DNA of 64,000 bases from Magnetospira sp. QH-2 (GTDB taxonomy: Bacteria; Pseudomonadota; Alphaproteobacteria; Rhodospirillales; Magnetospiraceae): NCBI RefSeq assembly GCF_000968135.1, contig NZ_FO538765.1, forward strand, positions 1,379,819-1,443,818, given 5' to 3'. Position 1 is the first letter of the stretch; each line of letters starts with the position of its first letter. Below the pieces are notes generated by a model, which had not been told where the DNA came from, did not search any database, and saw only the letters and a program-made list of their open reading frames with translations. Position numbers and translations under genes: made by a program. Shown here in pieces: positions 24,467 to 33,084 of this stretch.

Positions 24467-25270
24467 TTAGGCTTTGATCGCCCGTTGCAGCATACGGGTG
24501 AAGGGGCCATGCATGCGGTCATTGGCGGCGATCACCGAGCCTTGCTCGAACATCTTCTGTCCGCCCTTCATGTCCGATACGTACCCGCCCGCTTCACGAA
24601 CCAGCAAAATACCGGCGGCCATGTCCCAGGTTTGGATACCCTGTTCCCAATAACCGTCATAGCGTCCGGCGGCCACATAGGCCAGATCCAGGGCAGCGGA
24701 GCCCATGCGGCGAATGCCCGACGAGACTTCCATCACCGCTTCGGCGGTTTTGAGGAACGTATCGTGCCCCGGGCGCCCCTTGTAAGGAATACCGGTGGCG
24801 AACAGGGCCTGGCTCATATCGGTGCGGCCCGAGACCCGCAGACGGCGGTCATTGAGGTGCGCCCCTTCGCCTTTGACCGCCCAGAAGGTTTCGTCATAGA
24901 CCGGGTTATAAACCAATCCTTCGAGCAGTTCCCCATTGCGCTCGTGAGCGATGCAAATGGCGAAATGAGGAATACCGTGCAGGAAATTGGTGGTGCCGTC
25001 GATGGGATCGATGATCCAACGATCGCCACTATCGTCGCCCGCCACTTCGCCCTGTTCTTCCATCAGAAATCCCCAGCCGGGCCGAGCCTTGCTCAGTTCC
25101 TCGAACAGGATTTTTTCGGTCCGCAAGTCGGCGGCGGTGACGAAATCCGCCGGACCCTTCTTGGAAACCTGGAGGTTCTCCAACTCGCCAAAGTCACGGA
25201 TCAGCTTGCGGGAGGCCTTGGAGGCGGCAGCCATCATCACATTGATGACAGGATTGCGGACGGTACGCAT
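24467..25270 (-). CDS. suhB: Inositol monophosphatase family protein (SuhB-like)
   Basis: A 267-residue Mg-dependent phosphatase. The metal site motifs are MEEQGE (about 70), WIIDPIDGTTNFLHGIPHF (about 85) and TWDMAAGILLVREAGG (about 215), a full set. Substrates can be inositol-1-phosphate or related sugar phosphates, and in enterics SuhB also binds RNA polymerase complexes. It is 20 bases downstream of efp, so probably in one transcript. Confidence 0.92.
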   Translation of the reverse strand: MRTVRNPVINVMMAAASKASRKLIRDFGELENLQVSKKGPADFVTAADLRTEKILFEELSKARPGWGFLMEEQGEVAGDDSGDRWIIDPIDGTTNFLHGIPHFAICIAHERNGELLEGLVYNPVYDETFWAVKGEGAHLNDRRLRVSGRTDMSQALFATGIPYKGRPGHDTFLKTAEAVMEVSSGIRRMGSAALDLAYVAAGRYDGYWEQGIQTWDMAAGILLVREAGGYVSDMKGGQKMFEQGSVIAANDRMHGPFTRMLQRAIKA

Positions 25271-25290
25271 GGGAGTTCTTGTTCCTTAAA

Positions 25291-25860
25291 TCAGTCCTTG
25301 GCCCGTTCCACATAGGTGGAATCGACCGTGGCCACCACCACGCGGGTGCCGGTGGTGATATGCGGCGGCACCATGATGCGCACGCCGTTGTCGAGCACTG
25401 CGGGCTTATAGGAAGAAGACGCGGTCTGGCCCTTGATCACCGCATCGGCCTCGACCACTTCGCAGGTCACCTTTTCCGGCAATTGTACGCCGATGGGGCT
25501 GCTTTCATGGCTTTCGATGATCACCTGCATGCCTTCTTGCAGGTAAGCCACCATATCCTCGCCGATCATCTCTTCGGCCAGGGCAACTTGATCGTAGGTT
25601 TCGTTGTCCATGAAGGTATGCATATCGCCATCGGAAAACAGGAACTGGAAGTTCCGCTGTTCCAAGGTGGCGCGCTCAACGGTCTCGGATGAACGGAAAC
25701 GCTCGTTGAGTTTGGTTCCGTCACGAATGTCCTTCAGTTCGGCCTGGGTATAGGCCCCGCCTTTACCCGGCTGGGTATGGGAGATCTTCACACAGCGCCA
25801 AAGGCGCCCCTGATGCTCAATGACCATGCCCGGGCGGACGGCGTTCCCGTTGATCTTCAT
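25291..25860 (-). CDS. efp: Translation elongation factor EF-P
   Basis: EF-P relieves ribosome stalling at polyproline. The 189-residue protein has the three-domain layout. The modification-loop Lys is at position 33 (HTQPGKGGAY), as needed for beta-lysylation by EpmA. The C-terminal domain carries the EF-P signature KGQTASSSYKPAVLDNGVRIMVPPHI. It seems relevant that this genome region encodes very Pro-rich proteins (TolA, the OmpA-domain protein). Confidence 0.97.
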   Translation of the reverse strand: MKINGNAVRPGMVIEHQGRLWRCVKISHTQPGKGGAYTQAELKDIRDGTKLNERFRSSETVERATLEQRNFQFLFSDGDMHTFMDNETYDQVALAEEMIGEDMVAYLQEGMQVIIESHESSPIGVQLPEKVTCEVVEADAVIKGQTASSSYKPAVLDNGVRIMVPPHITTGTRVVVATVDSTYVERAKD

Positions 25861-26026
25861 AATAAGCTCACCTGTCGAGAATGGGTTTGGGGTCCGAAAC
25901 AGGCGCGGAACCTACCAGCTTGGGCGCGGTCATGCAATGGGGCTGGTCCCGCCCGGCGGCTATTGACCAAAGTCAAGGGTCTCACGCCTGGGTCTTGGCA
26001 TGCTTGCCATCAATTCCCAAGGGCAT

Positions 26027-26731
26027 ATGAGTGAGGTCGGTATGGATATCCGGACCGGAGGATGGGTGCTGGTTGGCGGCATGGTGATGGCCATGGCCGC
26101 CGTGGCCGTCGTGTTGCTTGGCGGACCTGTCTCCGACATGGGGCGTACAGACAGCCTGGAGCCGGTCGATCTGACCCTCAAGGGCCATGAGTTCCAGGTG
26201 CCTAAGGCCTATCTCTGGTACAAACCGCAATGGGATGGGGCGGTGGAAAATGCCGTGCTGATGGCGGCCGTCTGGGGCACCGACCAGGCGGGCCTGCGTC
26301 CGTTCAGCGAAGAAACCAAGGCCTTTTTCAAAGGCGGTATGGGATTACCCTACAAGGTCTCCTTCGACCTGTTTGCCATGGTTCCCGGGGAGCAACTGGA
26401 AGATCTCTATTTCAAGCCGGGGTATCAAGAAACCTGCCAATGGGAGCGCGAGGGCTTCAAGGTCTGCCCGCATCCAGAGACCCCCCATTTTTACGAGGTG
26501 CTGGTCAACTCAAACGGCGAGCGTCCCTTGGCGCTCACCTGCCGCAAACAGGCGGTGGACCGCTCGCCGTTCTGCACGGTTGATCTGCCCTATGCCCTGG
26601 GCCTCAAGCTAACGGTCGGGTTTCACGCCAAACGGCTGGCCGAGGTGGGCGATATCATTGATGCGGTCTTGGATCGGGTCTGTGGATTCCGACGATCAGG
26701 AACACCGCAAGTGGCGCAATGCCAATCCTAA
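26027..26731 (+). CDS. Membrane-anchored periplasmic protein, function unknown
   Basis: About 234 residues with a single N-terminal hydrophobic segment (GGWVLVGGMVMAMAAVAVVLLGG), so probably an anchored or exported protein. The rest is soluble with three to four Cys residues (ETCQWE, KVCPHP, LTCRKQ, PFCTVD). Their even spacing suggests periplasmic disulfides. Three in-frame ATGs (26000, 26027, 26042) are possible; I prefer 26027 (AAGGGC upstream) without certainty. A MITE-like repeat begins 7 bases after its stop. No family recognised. Confidence 0.6.
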   Translation: MSEVGMDIRTGGWVLVGGMVMAMAAVAVVLLGGPVSDMGRTDSLEPVDLTLKGHEFQVPKAYLWYKPQWDGAVENAVLMAAVWGTDQAGLRPFSEETKAFFKGGMGLPYKVSFDLFAMVPGEQLEDLYFKPGYQETCQWEREGFKVCPHPETPHFYEVLVNSNGERPLALTCRKQAVDRSPFCTVDLPYALGLKLTVGFHAKRLAEVGDIIDAVLDRVCGFRRSGTPQVAQCQS

Positions 26732-27017
26732 AGTCTATGGCAGGCTGCTAAAAAAGTGTTGTCCTACGGTCCGCCGCGCCCTTCGTCCCTCGACAAGCTC
26801 GGGATGAGGAAGCTCAGGGTGAGGCTAACATATTGAAATTCAAAGGCCCTCATGCTGGGCTTGTCGAAGCATGTGTCGGCACAGGCTCGAAATCGGACTT
26901 TTTCAGATGGCGGTAATCGAGCAGTCAGGGATTGCCTAAACAGTCAGCTGGTCTCCACACTCGGTCTTGATCAAGTATCCGGGTCAATTCCTGGACATGG
27001 AACAGAGGAGACCAGCT

Positions 27018-28049
27018 ATGGAGTATTTTGTTGGAATGGACGTATCGATGGCAAGCATTTCGATCTGTGAGATTGATGCAAAGGGAACCGTCATTCGCGA
27101 AGGCAAGGTGTCAAGCACACCCGAGGCGGTCGCCACTTGGCTCGAGGAAAGCGGGCGTGGCTTTGCGCGAATTGGGTTGGAAGCTGGCCCTCTGGCGCCT
27201 TGGCTGTACGCAGGACTGTCCAGTCGGGGCCTCCCTGTGATTTGTATCGAGACCCGGCAAATGAAGGCCTTTGCCAGCGCCAGCCCAGTCAAGACGGACC
27301 GTCGCGACGCCCGCTTGATCAGCCAGGCGATGCGGACCGGTTTGTACCGCGCGACCCACGTCAAGACCGCGCGCAGTCAGGAGCTCCGGATGGTGCTGAC
27401 CCATCGGGAGACCCTGGTTCATCAGGTCCGTCAGTTGTCCAATACGGTACGAGGAACATTGAAAGCTTTCGGCCTCAAGGTCGGTATGGCGCGCGGACGC
27501 CTTTTCGCGGCGCGGGTTCGGGAATTGACGGCTGATAACCCGCACCTCAGCGCAGCCGCCGAGCCGCTCTTGCTTGCGCGCCAAGCCTTGCTCGAACAAC
27601 TCGACAAGCTCGACCGGCAGGTTCATGCCGCTGCGCGCGATGATAGCGTTTGCCGGCGCCTGATGACCGTTCCCGGCGTCGGCCCAGTTACCGCCCTCGC
27701 TTTCAGGACAGGACTCGACGTGCCGGAACGGTTTCAAAAGTCGGTCATGGTCGGCGCCCACTTCGGGCTTGTCCCACGCAGATACGCCTCGGGAGAGCAG
27801 GACCGAAGCGGCCCCATCAGCAAGTGCGGAGATGCCATGGTTCGTTGGCTTTTGTTCGAGGCCGCCAATGCACTTCTCACTCGAACCCGCCGTTGGTCCT
27901 GGCTCAAACACTGGGGGCTCGCGGTCGCCAAAAGGCGCGGGATGAAACGCGCCAAGGTCGCCGTTGCCCGGCGTCTCGCCGTAATCATGCATCGCATGTG
28001 GATCGACGGCACGGACTTCCAGTACCGCAAGGAGGAGACCGCCATCTAA
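27018..28049 (+). CDS. IS110-family DEDD recombinase, copy 1
   Basis: A 343-residue site-specific recombinase. The N-terminal RuvC-like DEDD domain starts FVGMDVS (Asp 8), with IGLEAGP and KTDRRDARL. The C-terminal Transposase_20 domain includes VPGVGPVTALAFRTGLD, FGLVPRRYASGEQDRSGPISKCGDAMVRWLLFEAAN; the Ser in GPISKCGD is the expected catalytic serine. ATG at 27018 has GAGGAG 8 bases upstream. The protein is identical to that of copy 2, so the gene looks intact and recently mobile. Confidence 0.95.
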   Translation: MEYFVGMDVSMASISICEIDAKGTVIREGKVSSTPEAVATWLEESGRGFARIGLEAGPLAPWLYAGLSSRGLPVICIETRQMKAFASASPVKTDRRDARLISQAMRTGLYRATHVKTARSQELRMVLTHRETLVHQVRQLSNTVRGTLKAFGLKVGMARGRLFAARVRELTADNPHLSAAAEPLLLARQALLEQLDKLDRQVHAAARDDSVCRRLMTVPGVGPVTALAFRTGLDVPERFQKSVMVGAHFGLVPRRYASGEQDRSGPISKCGDAMVRWLLFEAANALLTRTRRWSWLKHWGLAVAKRRGMKRAKVAVARRLAVIMHRMWIDGTDFQYRKEETAI

Positions 28050-28104
28050 ACACAACGAAAACCGAGATCGCCTGAAGGGCGGCCAGGACGCGTGGCGACG
28101 CGCG

Positions 28105-28235
28105 GGGCTCGGATGACAGCGCGCAGGCTGCAGTGGCGTAAGACCACGCTTTTCAGATTGCTGCACCCGATCCCCCTTGATCCCCATCATGCGGCGACGA
28201 CGTCGACCGCGGACAGAAGCAAAGGGCGCCACATA
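28105..28235 (+). ncRNA. Predicted bridge (seek) RNA of IS110-type copy 1
   Basis: Two hairpins, each with unpaired guide-like arms, lie in the non-coding right end. Target hairpin: CAGC/GCTG outer stem (28117-28120, 28160-28163) and GTGG/CCAC inner stem. Between them lie CAGGCTGC (28124-28131) on the 5' arm and CTTTTCAG (28149-28156) on the 3' arm. These match the left half and the complement of the right half of the insertion site CAGGCTG-CT-GAAAA. Donor hairpin: CCCTT/AAGGG outer stem (28174-28178, 28222-28226). Its arms are CCCCATC (28182-28188) and ACAGAAG (28213-28219), matching the joined IS ends GCCAT-CT-TCTGT with one mismatch. Exact RNA ends are not known. Confidence 0.7.
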
Positions 28236-28305
28236 CCCCAGGTTCAAACCGACGGCTTGGAAATCAGCTTGACTCAAATGACTCGATTACAGAAGCAGCC
28301 TGTTA

Positions 28306-28376
28306 GATCACGACGGAATCGGATCCAATGAAGTCGTGCCTGTCCAACGGGACCGGTCGGACGGGACAGCGGCTAG
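28306..28376. repeat. Palindromic intergenic repeat, copy e (next to thiE)
   Basis: GATCCAATGAAGTCGTGCCTG followed by CTGTCC..GGGACC/GGTC..GGACAG stems, ending GCGGCTAG. It aligns with copy a over about 60 bases (CCAAT-AAGTCG-C-TGTC..GG-AC..GACA-GCTAG). Its CTA gives the TAG stop of thiE. It abuts MITE copy 1. Confidence 0.65.
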
Positions 28377-28996
28377 ACAAGCGCGTTGAAGGCTTTGATC
28401 GCCGCCGCTGGACCTTCAGGATGATCCCAAACGCCTGACGAAACGGCCAGAAAATCGGCCCCGGCTTCGATCAGCGGGCGGGCGTTGTCGGTGGTGATGC
28501 CGCCGATGGCGACGCAAGGCACGGTCATCAGTTCCATCCACCAGGTGATCAGGTCCGGTTCCGCGCGCGCCTTGGGATCTTTTGTTGTCGTCGGGTAAAA
28601 CGCGCCGAAGGCCACATAGTCGGCGCCGGCATCGGCGGCTTCCATGGCCAGATGGCGGGAATCGTGACAGGTCACCCCGACAATGGCCTTGTCGCCGACC
28701 TCGGTCCGGGCCTTTTTATAGGACCAATCATCCTGACCCACATGGACCCCGTCACAGCCGCATTCGGCGGCCAAATCCGGTCGGTCATTTAGAATGAAGG
28801 CCACATCGCGGGACTGGGTCAGGGGGCGCAGGATGTCACAGGCCCGACGGATTTCATCGTCGACCAAGTCTTTCAGCCGCAGTTGCAGACAGGCCACGTC
28901 GCCGGCGTCCAGGGTCTCGATCAGCAACGGCGCAAAGGCCTCCGGTTCGAGCCGGGGCGGCGTGATGAGATATAGACGGCAGGAAGAATCGGTCAT
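28373..28996 (-). CDS. thiE: Thiamine phosphate synthase
   Basis: A 207-residue TIM-barrel enzyme joining HMP-PP and thiazole phosphate. Motifs are CLQLRLKD (Q-x-R-x-K phosphate/pyrimidine site), [24 protein letters not shown], the ATP-like loop [11 protein letters not shown] and [28 protein letters not shown] chose the ATG at 28996 ([14 protein letters not shown]), the family N-terminus. It lies 10 bases after a small hypothetical gene. Its stop is within palindromic repeat copy e. The other thiamine gene in the window is thiD at 54.7 kb. Confidence 0.93.
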   Translation of the reverse strand: MTDSSCRLYLITPPRLEPEAFAPLLIETLDAGDVACLQLRLKDLVDDEIRRACDILRPLTQSRDVAFILNDRPDLAAECGCDGVHVGQDDWSYKKARTEVGDKAIVGVTCHDSRHLAMEAADAGADYVAFGAFYPTTTKDPKARAEPDLITWWMELMTVPCVAIGGITTDNARPLIEAGADFLAVSSGVWDHPEGPAAAIKAFNALV

Positions 28997-29006
28997 GATG
29001 GCCGGA

Positions 29007-29423
29007 TCATAGCGAAAAATCGGCGGCGGTACGAAACCATTCCCGGCAATCCCGTTCCGGATATCCCGCTTCGCCCAGATCCAAGGCATCGGGATAGGTC
29101 CCGATCAGGTGGGCCCCTTGTTTTTGCGCCATGTCACGGATTTTGCTCAGGACCTCCTCCGGGGCGTCGAGAGTGATCCATCGGGCGCCCCGCCTCAGCG
29201 CATTGAGCGCCATGCCGGGCTGATCGCCGCAGTGGAGCAGGGCGGCCGTTTCCAGACCCGAATACTCATGAGCAATCTGCTTTGTCATCGCGACGAAGAT
29301 CCCCGCCCCCAGGACCTCCGCCCCATAGGGGGGCGAGCAAAGCAACAGGCCGCGCTTGGCCGCGTTGGCTTGCGCCGACGCCAACCGACAATGCGCCAAG
29401 CAATGGACGATGACCGGAACCAT
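29007..29423 (-). CDS. Conserved-looking hypothetical protein upstream of thiE
   Basis: About 138 residues from an ATG at 29423, giving [29 protein letters not shown]. The sequence alternates short strands and helices ([38 protein letters not shown]), resembling half of an alpha/beta barrel or a Rossmann-like fold. The ribosome binding site is weak, and an in-frame start upstream at 29558 would overlap the divergent gene. It precedes thiE by 10 bases and probably shares its mRNA. I cannot name a function. Confidence 0.55.
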   Translation of the reverse strand: MVPVIVHCLAHCRLASAQANAAKRGLLLCSPPYGAEVLGAGIFVAMTKQIAHEYSGLETAALLHCGDQPGMALNALRRGARWITLDAPEEVLSKIRDMAQKQGAHLIGTYPDALDLGEAGYPERDCREWFRTAADFSL

Positions 29424-29464
29424 GGGGTAAGACTCTGCACCGTCGTGGCCAAGGAGATCAAGCC

Positions 29465-29839
29465 GTGGAATTTTTTGCCCAAGCCAAGGGAATCTGGACC
29501 GAGGAGGATTTGCGCTCTCGCCTGACCATCGGCAGCCTGGTGGAACATTGTGCCTCAATCACCGAAATTATCGATACGGGGGATGGTGTTTCGGGGGAAA
29601 TCTATTCGGTCTGGGGGCAATTCAAACTGGAGCGGAGTTTGGTGCGCGGCGGTGTCCGGTTCGCCATGCCCACCTGTCCCAACGCCATGGCCTGGACCGT
29701 GACCACCGGCTTCCCTCCCGATCCCGACGCGGCCTTGATCCATTGCACCATCAACCGTCCGGATCACGACCCGGATTTCATCGAGTCCTTGGAGGAATTT
29801 GTCGAGGATTGGCGGGTGGGTCTGGAAAAGGCGGCATAG
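29465..29839 (+). CDS. Small conserved-looking hypothetical protein (GTG start)
   Basis: A 124-residue soluble protein beginning at GTG 29465, 8 bases after AAGGAG. It is acidic at the C-terminus (DFIESLEEFVEDW) and has a central SGEIYSVWGQFKLERSLVRGGVRFAMPTCPNAMAWTVTTG segment of beta type. It is divergent from the thiE-linked gene and 37 bases before the beta-propeller gene. Family not recognised. Confidence 0.65.
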   Translation: MEFFAQAKGIWTEEDLRSRLTIGSLVEHCASITEIIDTGDGVSGEIYSVWGQFKLERSLVRGGVRFAMPTCPNAMAWTVTTGFPPDPDAALIHCTINRPDHDPDFIESLEEFVEDWRVGLEKAA

Positions 29840-29876
29840 GGTACCCATCTAGATTCCCGGTAACCGGGAGGCTCCG

Positions 29877-30734
29877 ATGCGGTACGTATTTCTCATGCTG
29901 GCGGCGCTATGGATGAGGCCGACCGAGGCGTCAGAATGGCGCTTCGAGTTTCTCCGGGCCAGCGACGCGGTCCTGGGCGACCCCCATGATCTGCATCTCT
30001 CGCCCGACGGGCGGTATCTCTACGTGTCGGATGTGGATAACGATCGGGTGGCGGTGCTCGATCCGGAAAGCCTCGAACTGGTTGGCTCTTTCGGCGCGGG
30101 GGAGCAATCGGGAACGCACGACATCGATTTGGATGAAGCCGGAAAGGCCTATGTGGCCGATACCAATTCCGGCCGCGTACTCATTTACGAGGTTAGCGGA
30201 AGCCAGGGGAAACTGGTCGGCGATCTCAGCGGGCGGCTGCGGGGCCCGGAAGGGGTGCTGGCCCATCCCAATGGACGGATCTATGCCGCCGGGGCCTGGT
30301 CGGGGAACGTCGTGGCCTATGAACGGGGCAAGGTCGTGGCGGAATTGACCGGTCTGTGGTCGCCCCATGATTTGGAGCTGGCGGCGGATGGCGATATTTG
30401 GCTGGCCGAGGCCGGTAGCGACCGGTTGCTGTTGTTGTCGCCGGAGCTGAAAATTCTGCGTGAACTGTCCGGTGCGCCTTATCATTTCAACGGCGTGCGC
30501 TATCTGGACCGGATGACCGACGGCACCCTCATCGCCGCCGACAAGGATAGCCACCGTGTCCTCGTGATCGGGGCCGACGGGGCGCTGCTCTCGGTCCTCG
30601 GCAGCGGCGAGGCGGGGCGGGGCCCGAATCAATTCACCACCCCCGAAGGGGTGGCGATCAAAGGAGACCGGGTTTGGTTGTCGGATTCCGGGAACGACCG
30701 GGTGGTGCTGTACCGGATCAGGCGCGACGGTTAG
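29877..30734 (+). CDS. Secreted NHL/SMP-30-like beta-propeller protein
   Basis: A 285-residue exported protein with a signal peptide (MRYVFLMLAALWMRPTEAS, cleavage about residue 19). About six blade repeats follow, with motifs such as DPHDLHLSPDGRYLYVSDVDNDRVAVLD, GTHDIDLDEAGKAYVADTNSGRVLIYE and SPHDLELAADGDIWLAEAGSDRLLLLS. These are NHL-type blades that usually bind ligands or proteins in the periplasm. The start has GGGAGG upstream. Its TAG stop is within palindromic repeat copy b. Confidence 0.82.
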   Translation: MRYVFLMLAALWMRPTEASEWRFEFLRASDAVLGDPHDLHLSPDGRYLYVSDVDNDRVAVLDPESLELVGSFGAGEQSGTHDIDLDEAGKAYVADTNSGRVLIYEVSGSQGKLVGDLSGRLRGPEGVLAHPNGRIYAAGAWSGNVVAYERGKVVAELTGLWSPHDLELAADGDIWLAEAGSDRLLLLSPELKILRELSGAPYHFNGVRYLDRMTDGTLIAADKDSHRVLVIGADGALLSVLGSGEAGRGPNQFTTPEGVAIKGDRVWLSDSGNDRVVLYRIRRDG

Positions 30735-30804
30735 CGCGTGTCGGGTCCGATCTGACCCGTTAAACACGCGCGACCTTATTGGAAGCGATCACGACGTGAT
30801 CTAG
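30732..30804. repeat. Palindromic intergenic repeat, copy b (next to the beta-propeller gene)
   Basis: This is the reverse complement of copy a without its inner stem. TTAGCGCGTGTCGGGTC pairs with GACCC..ACACGCGC, then GACCTTATTGGAAGC, then GATCACG-A-CGTGATC and TAGA. The TAG at its start is the stop codon of the beta-propeller gene. The distal CTAG is the position at which IS1380 sits in copy a. Confidence 0.82.
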
Positions 30805-30877
30805 ACCGCCTGCGAACCCAGCCCAGGCCCGCCAGTCCGGCGCCGAAAAGAGCCAGGGAGGCCGGTTCCGGAACCCG
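30776..30877 (-). pseudogene. Orphan PEP-CTERM tail
   Basis: In one minus-strand frame the sequence reads VPEPASLALFGAGLAGLGWV followed by RRR and a stop at 30776. That is a textbook PEP-CTERM sorting signal: VPEP motif, membrane helix, Arg cluster. It starts only about 10 codons after the gapA terminator, and no gene body precedes it. It therefore looks like the surviving 3' end of an exported-protein gene. Confidence 0.65.
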
Positions 30878-30885
30878 GATCCACG

Positions 30886-30913
30886 AAAAAAAGCGGGACC
30901 CGAGGGTCCCGCT
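30886..30913 (-). terminator. Intrinsic terminator of gapA
   Basis: On the minus strand AGCGGGACC-CTCG-GGTCCCGCT forms a perfect 9-bp stem followed by seven T residues. Confidence 0.95.
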
Positions 30914-30943
30914 CCTTAAATCGCGATGACGTGCGAGGCTGGC

Positions 30944-32251
<1,308 letters not shown>

Positions 32252-32530
32252 GTGGCCAAACCCGAGGAGCCCACCCCCTTGACTGTCGGCGATATGGATA
32301 CCACCACGCGGCTGGACCGGGCGCAGGAGCGTTTGGACAAGGCCCTGGCACGCCTGGACGCCGCCTTGCAAAAGGGCGGGGAGATCGCGGCCTCGACTCC
32401 GAGTCAGGAAGTGGCCGAGGAAATTTCCCGGCTCAATGAGGAAAACGCCAGACTGCGCGAAGCGACCCACTCGGTGTCGCGGCGCCTGGATTCGACCATT
32501 AGCCGCCTGAAGGCGGTCCTCGAAGGGTAG
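32252..32530 (+). CDS. Short coiled-coil protein upstream of zapA (DUF4164-like)
   Basis: About 92 residues. RLDRAQERLDKALARLDAAL and EISRLNEENARLREATHSVSRRLDSTISRLKAVLEG form two coiled-coil segments. This is the usual neighbour of zapA in alphaproteobacteria, a DUF4164-like protein of unknown function. The start is uncertain: GTG 32252 (closest after the predicted promoter) or ATG 32294. The gap to zapA is 9 bases. Confidence 0.75.
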   Translation: MAKPEEPTPLTVGDMDTTTRLDRAQERLDKALARLDAALQKGGEIAASTPSQEVAEEISRLNEENARLREATHSVSRRLDSTISRLKAVLEG

Positions 32531-32539
32531 GAGGCCCCC

Positions 32540-32875
32540 ATGGCTCAAGTGACCGTGGAGATCAACGGCCGCAGGTATCAAATCGCCTGCGATGACGGCC
32601 AGGAAGCCCATCTGACTCGATTGGCGGCCTATATCGACAAGCAGGTCGGCGAACTGGTTGGCACCGTCGGGCAGATCGGCGATGCCCGTTTGCTGGTCAT
32701 GGCCAGCTTGATGATTTCCGATGAACTGTCCGATGCCTACTCCGAACTGGAGATCTTGCGGGGGGGCACCGATGCCGTCACGGCACGTCGCAAAGCCGAT
32801 GACAAGATGGCCGAACGCATCGAGGCCCTGGCCCAGCGGGTGGAATCATTTGCCCTGAAGCTCGAGGAAGCTTAG
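32540..32875 (+). CDS. zapA: Cell division protein ZapA
   Basis: ZapA bundles FtsZ filaments at the division site. The 111-residue protein has the N-terminal globular part (VTVEINGRRYQIACDDGQEAHLTRLAAYIDKQV) and a C-terminal dimerising coiled coil (about 65-111). The start follows TAGGAGG. The order zapA - 6S RNA - 5-formyl-THF cyclo-ligase is conserved in many proteobacteria. Confidence 0.94.
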   Translation: MAQVTVEINGRRYQIACDDGQEAHLTRLAAYIDKQVGELVGTVGQIGDARLLVMASLMISDELSDAYSELEILRGGTDAVTARRKADDKMAERIEALAQRVESFALKLEEA

Positions 32876-32911
32876 TATCGAAGCAAGACGGGCGCTGCGC
32901 GGCGCGTCAGG

Positions 32912-33050
32912 TAGCAATTCCCTGGGGCCGTAAATATCTTCTAGGGAGCTGTCCCTGCCTAACCCCTGGGTTTGGTATATGGCGCCCACCTGCACCTGCA
33001 GGTCACAGAGGACTTCAAAGCCAACGGTCGAGGCGGCCCCGTCCCATTTT
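32912..33050 (+). ncRNA. ssrS: Probable 6S RNA
   Basis: The 209-base gap between zapA and fau is the classical 6S locus. A closing stem, GGGGCCG (32924-32930) with CGGCCCC (33034-33040), encloses a long imperfect rod. It contains TGGCGCCCACCTGC and CACAGAGGACTTC, as expected for an open-promoter mimic that binds sigma-70 RNA polymerase. A short T-run (33047-33050) follows the stem. Ends are approximate. A covariance search with the 6S model would decide. Confidence 0.7.
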
Positions 33051-33084
33051 CCTTTGCATCTCCCACCCTATGAAGTAAATCCCC

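Larger units (their letters stand above)
26907..28293 (+). mobile_element. IS110-family (IS1111-like) insertion sequence, copy 1
   Basis: The element is 1387 bp. Its ends are defined by comparison with the uninterrupted repeat at 55.5 kb. It is flanked by AG on both sides (26905-26906 and 28294-28295), equal to CT on the other strand. Subterminal 9-bp inverted repeats GTAATCGAG lie 6 and 4 bases from the ends, a mark of the IS1111 group. It has a short left end (111 bases), one recombinase gene, and a 244-base non-coding right end predicted to carry a guide RNA. It differs from copy 2 at only two positions, 27959 and 28236. Confidence 0.92.
26738..28305 (+). repeat. MITE/REP-like repeat, copy 1, interrupted by IS110-type element
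   Basis: Left terminal repeat GGCAGGCTGCTAAAAAAGT starts near 26738. The body (26756-26900) holds the CTCGACAAGCTC..GAGG and CTCATGCTGGGCTTGTCGAAG arms. The right terminal repeat is split: CGGACTTTTTCAG ends at 26906 and CAGCCTGTTA resumes at 28296. The IS110-type element lies between. The repeat separates convergent genes (26731 end and thiE). Confidence 0.85.
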
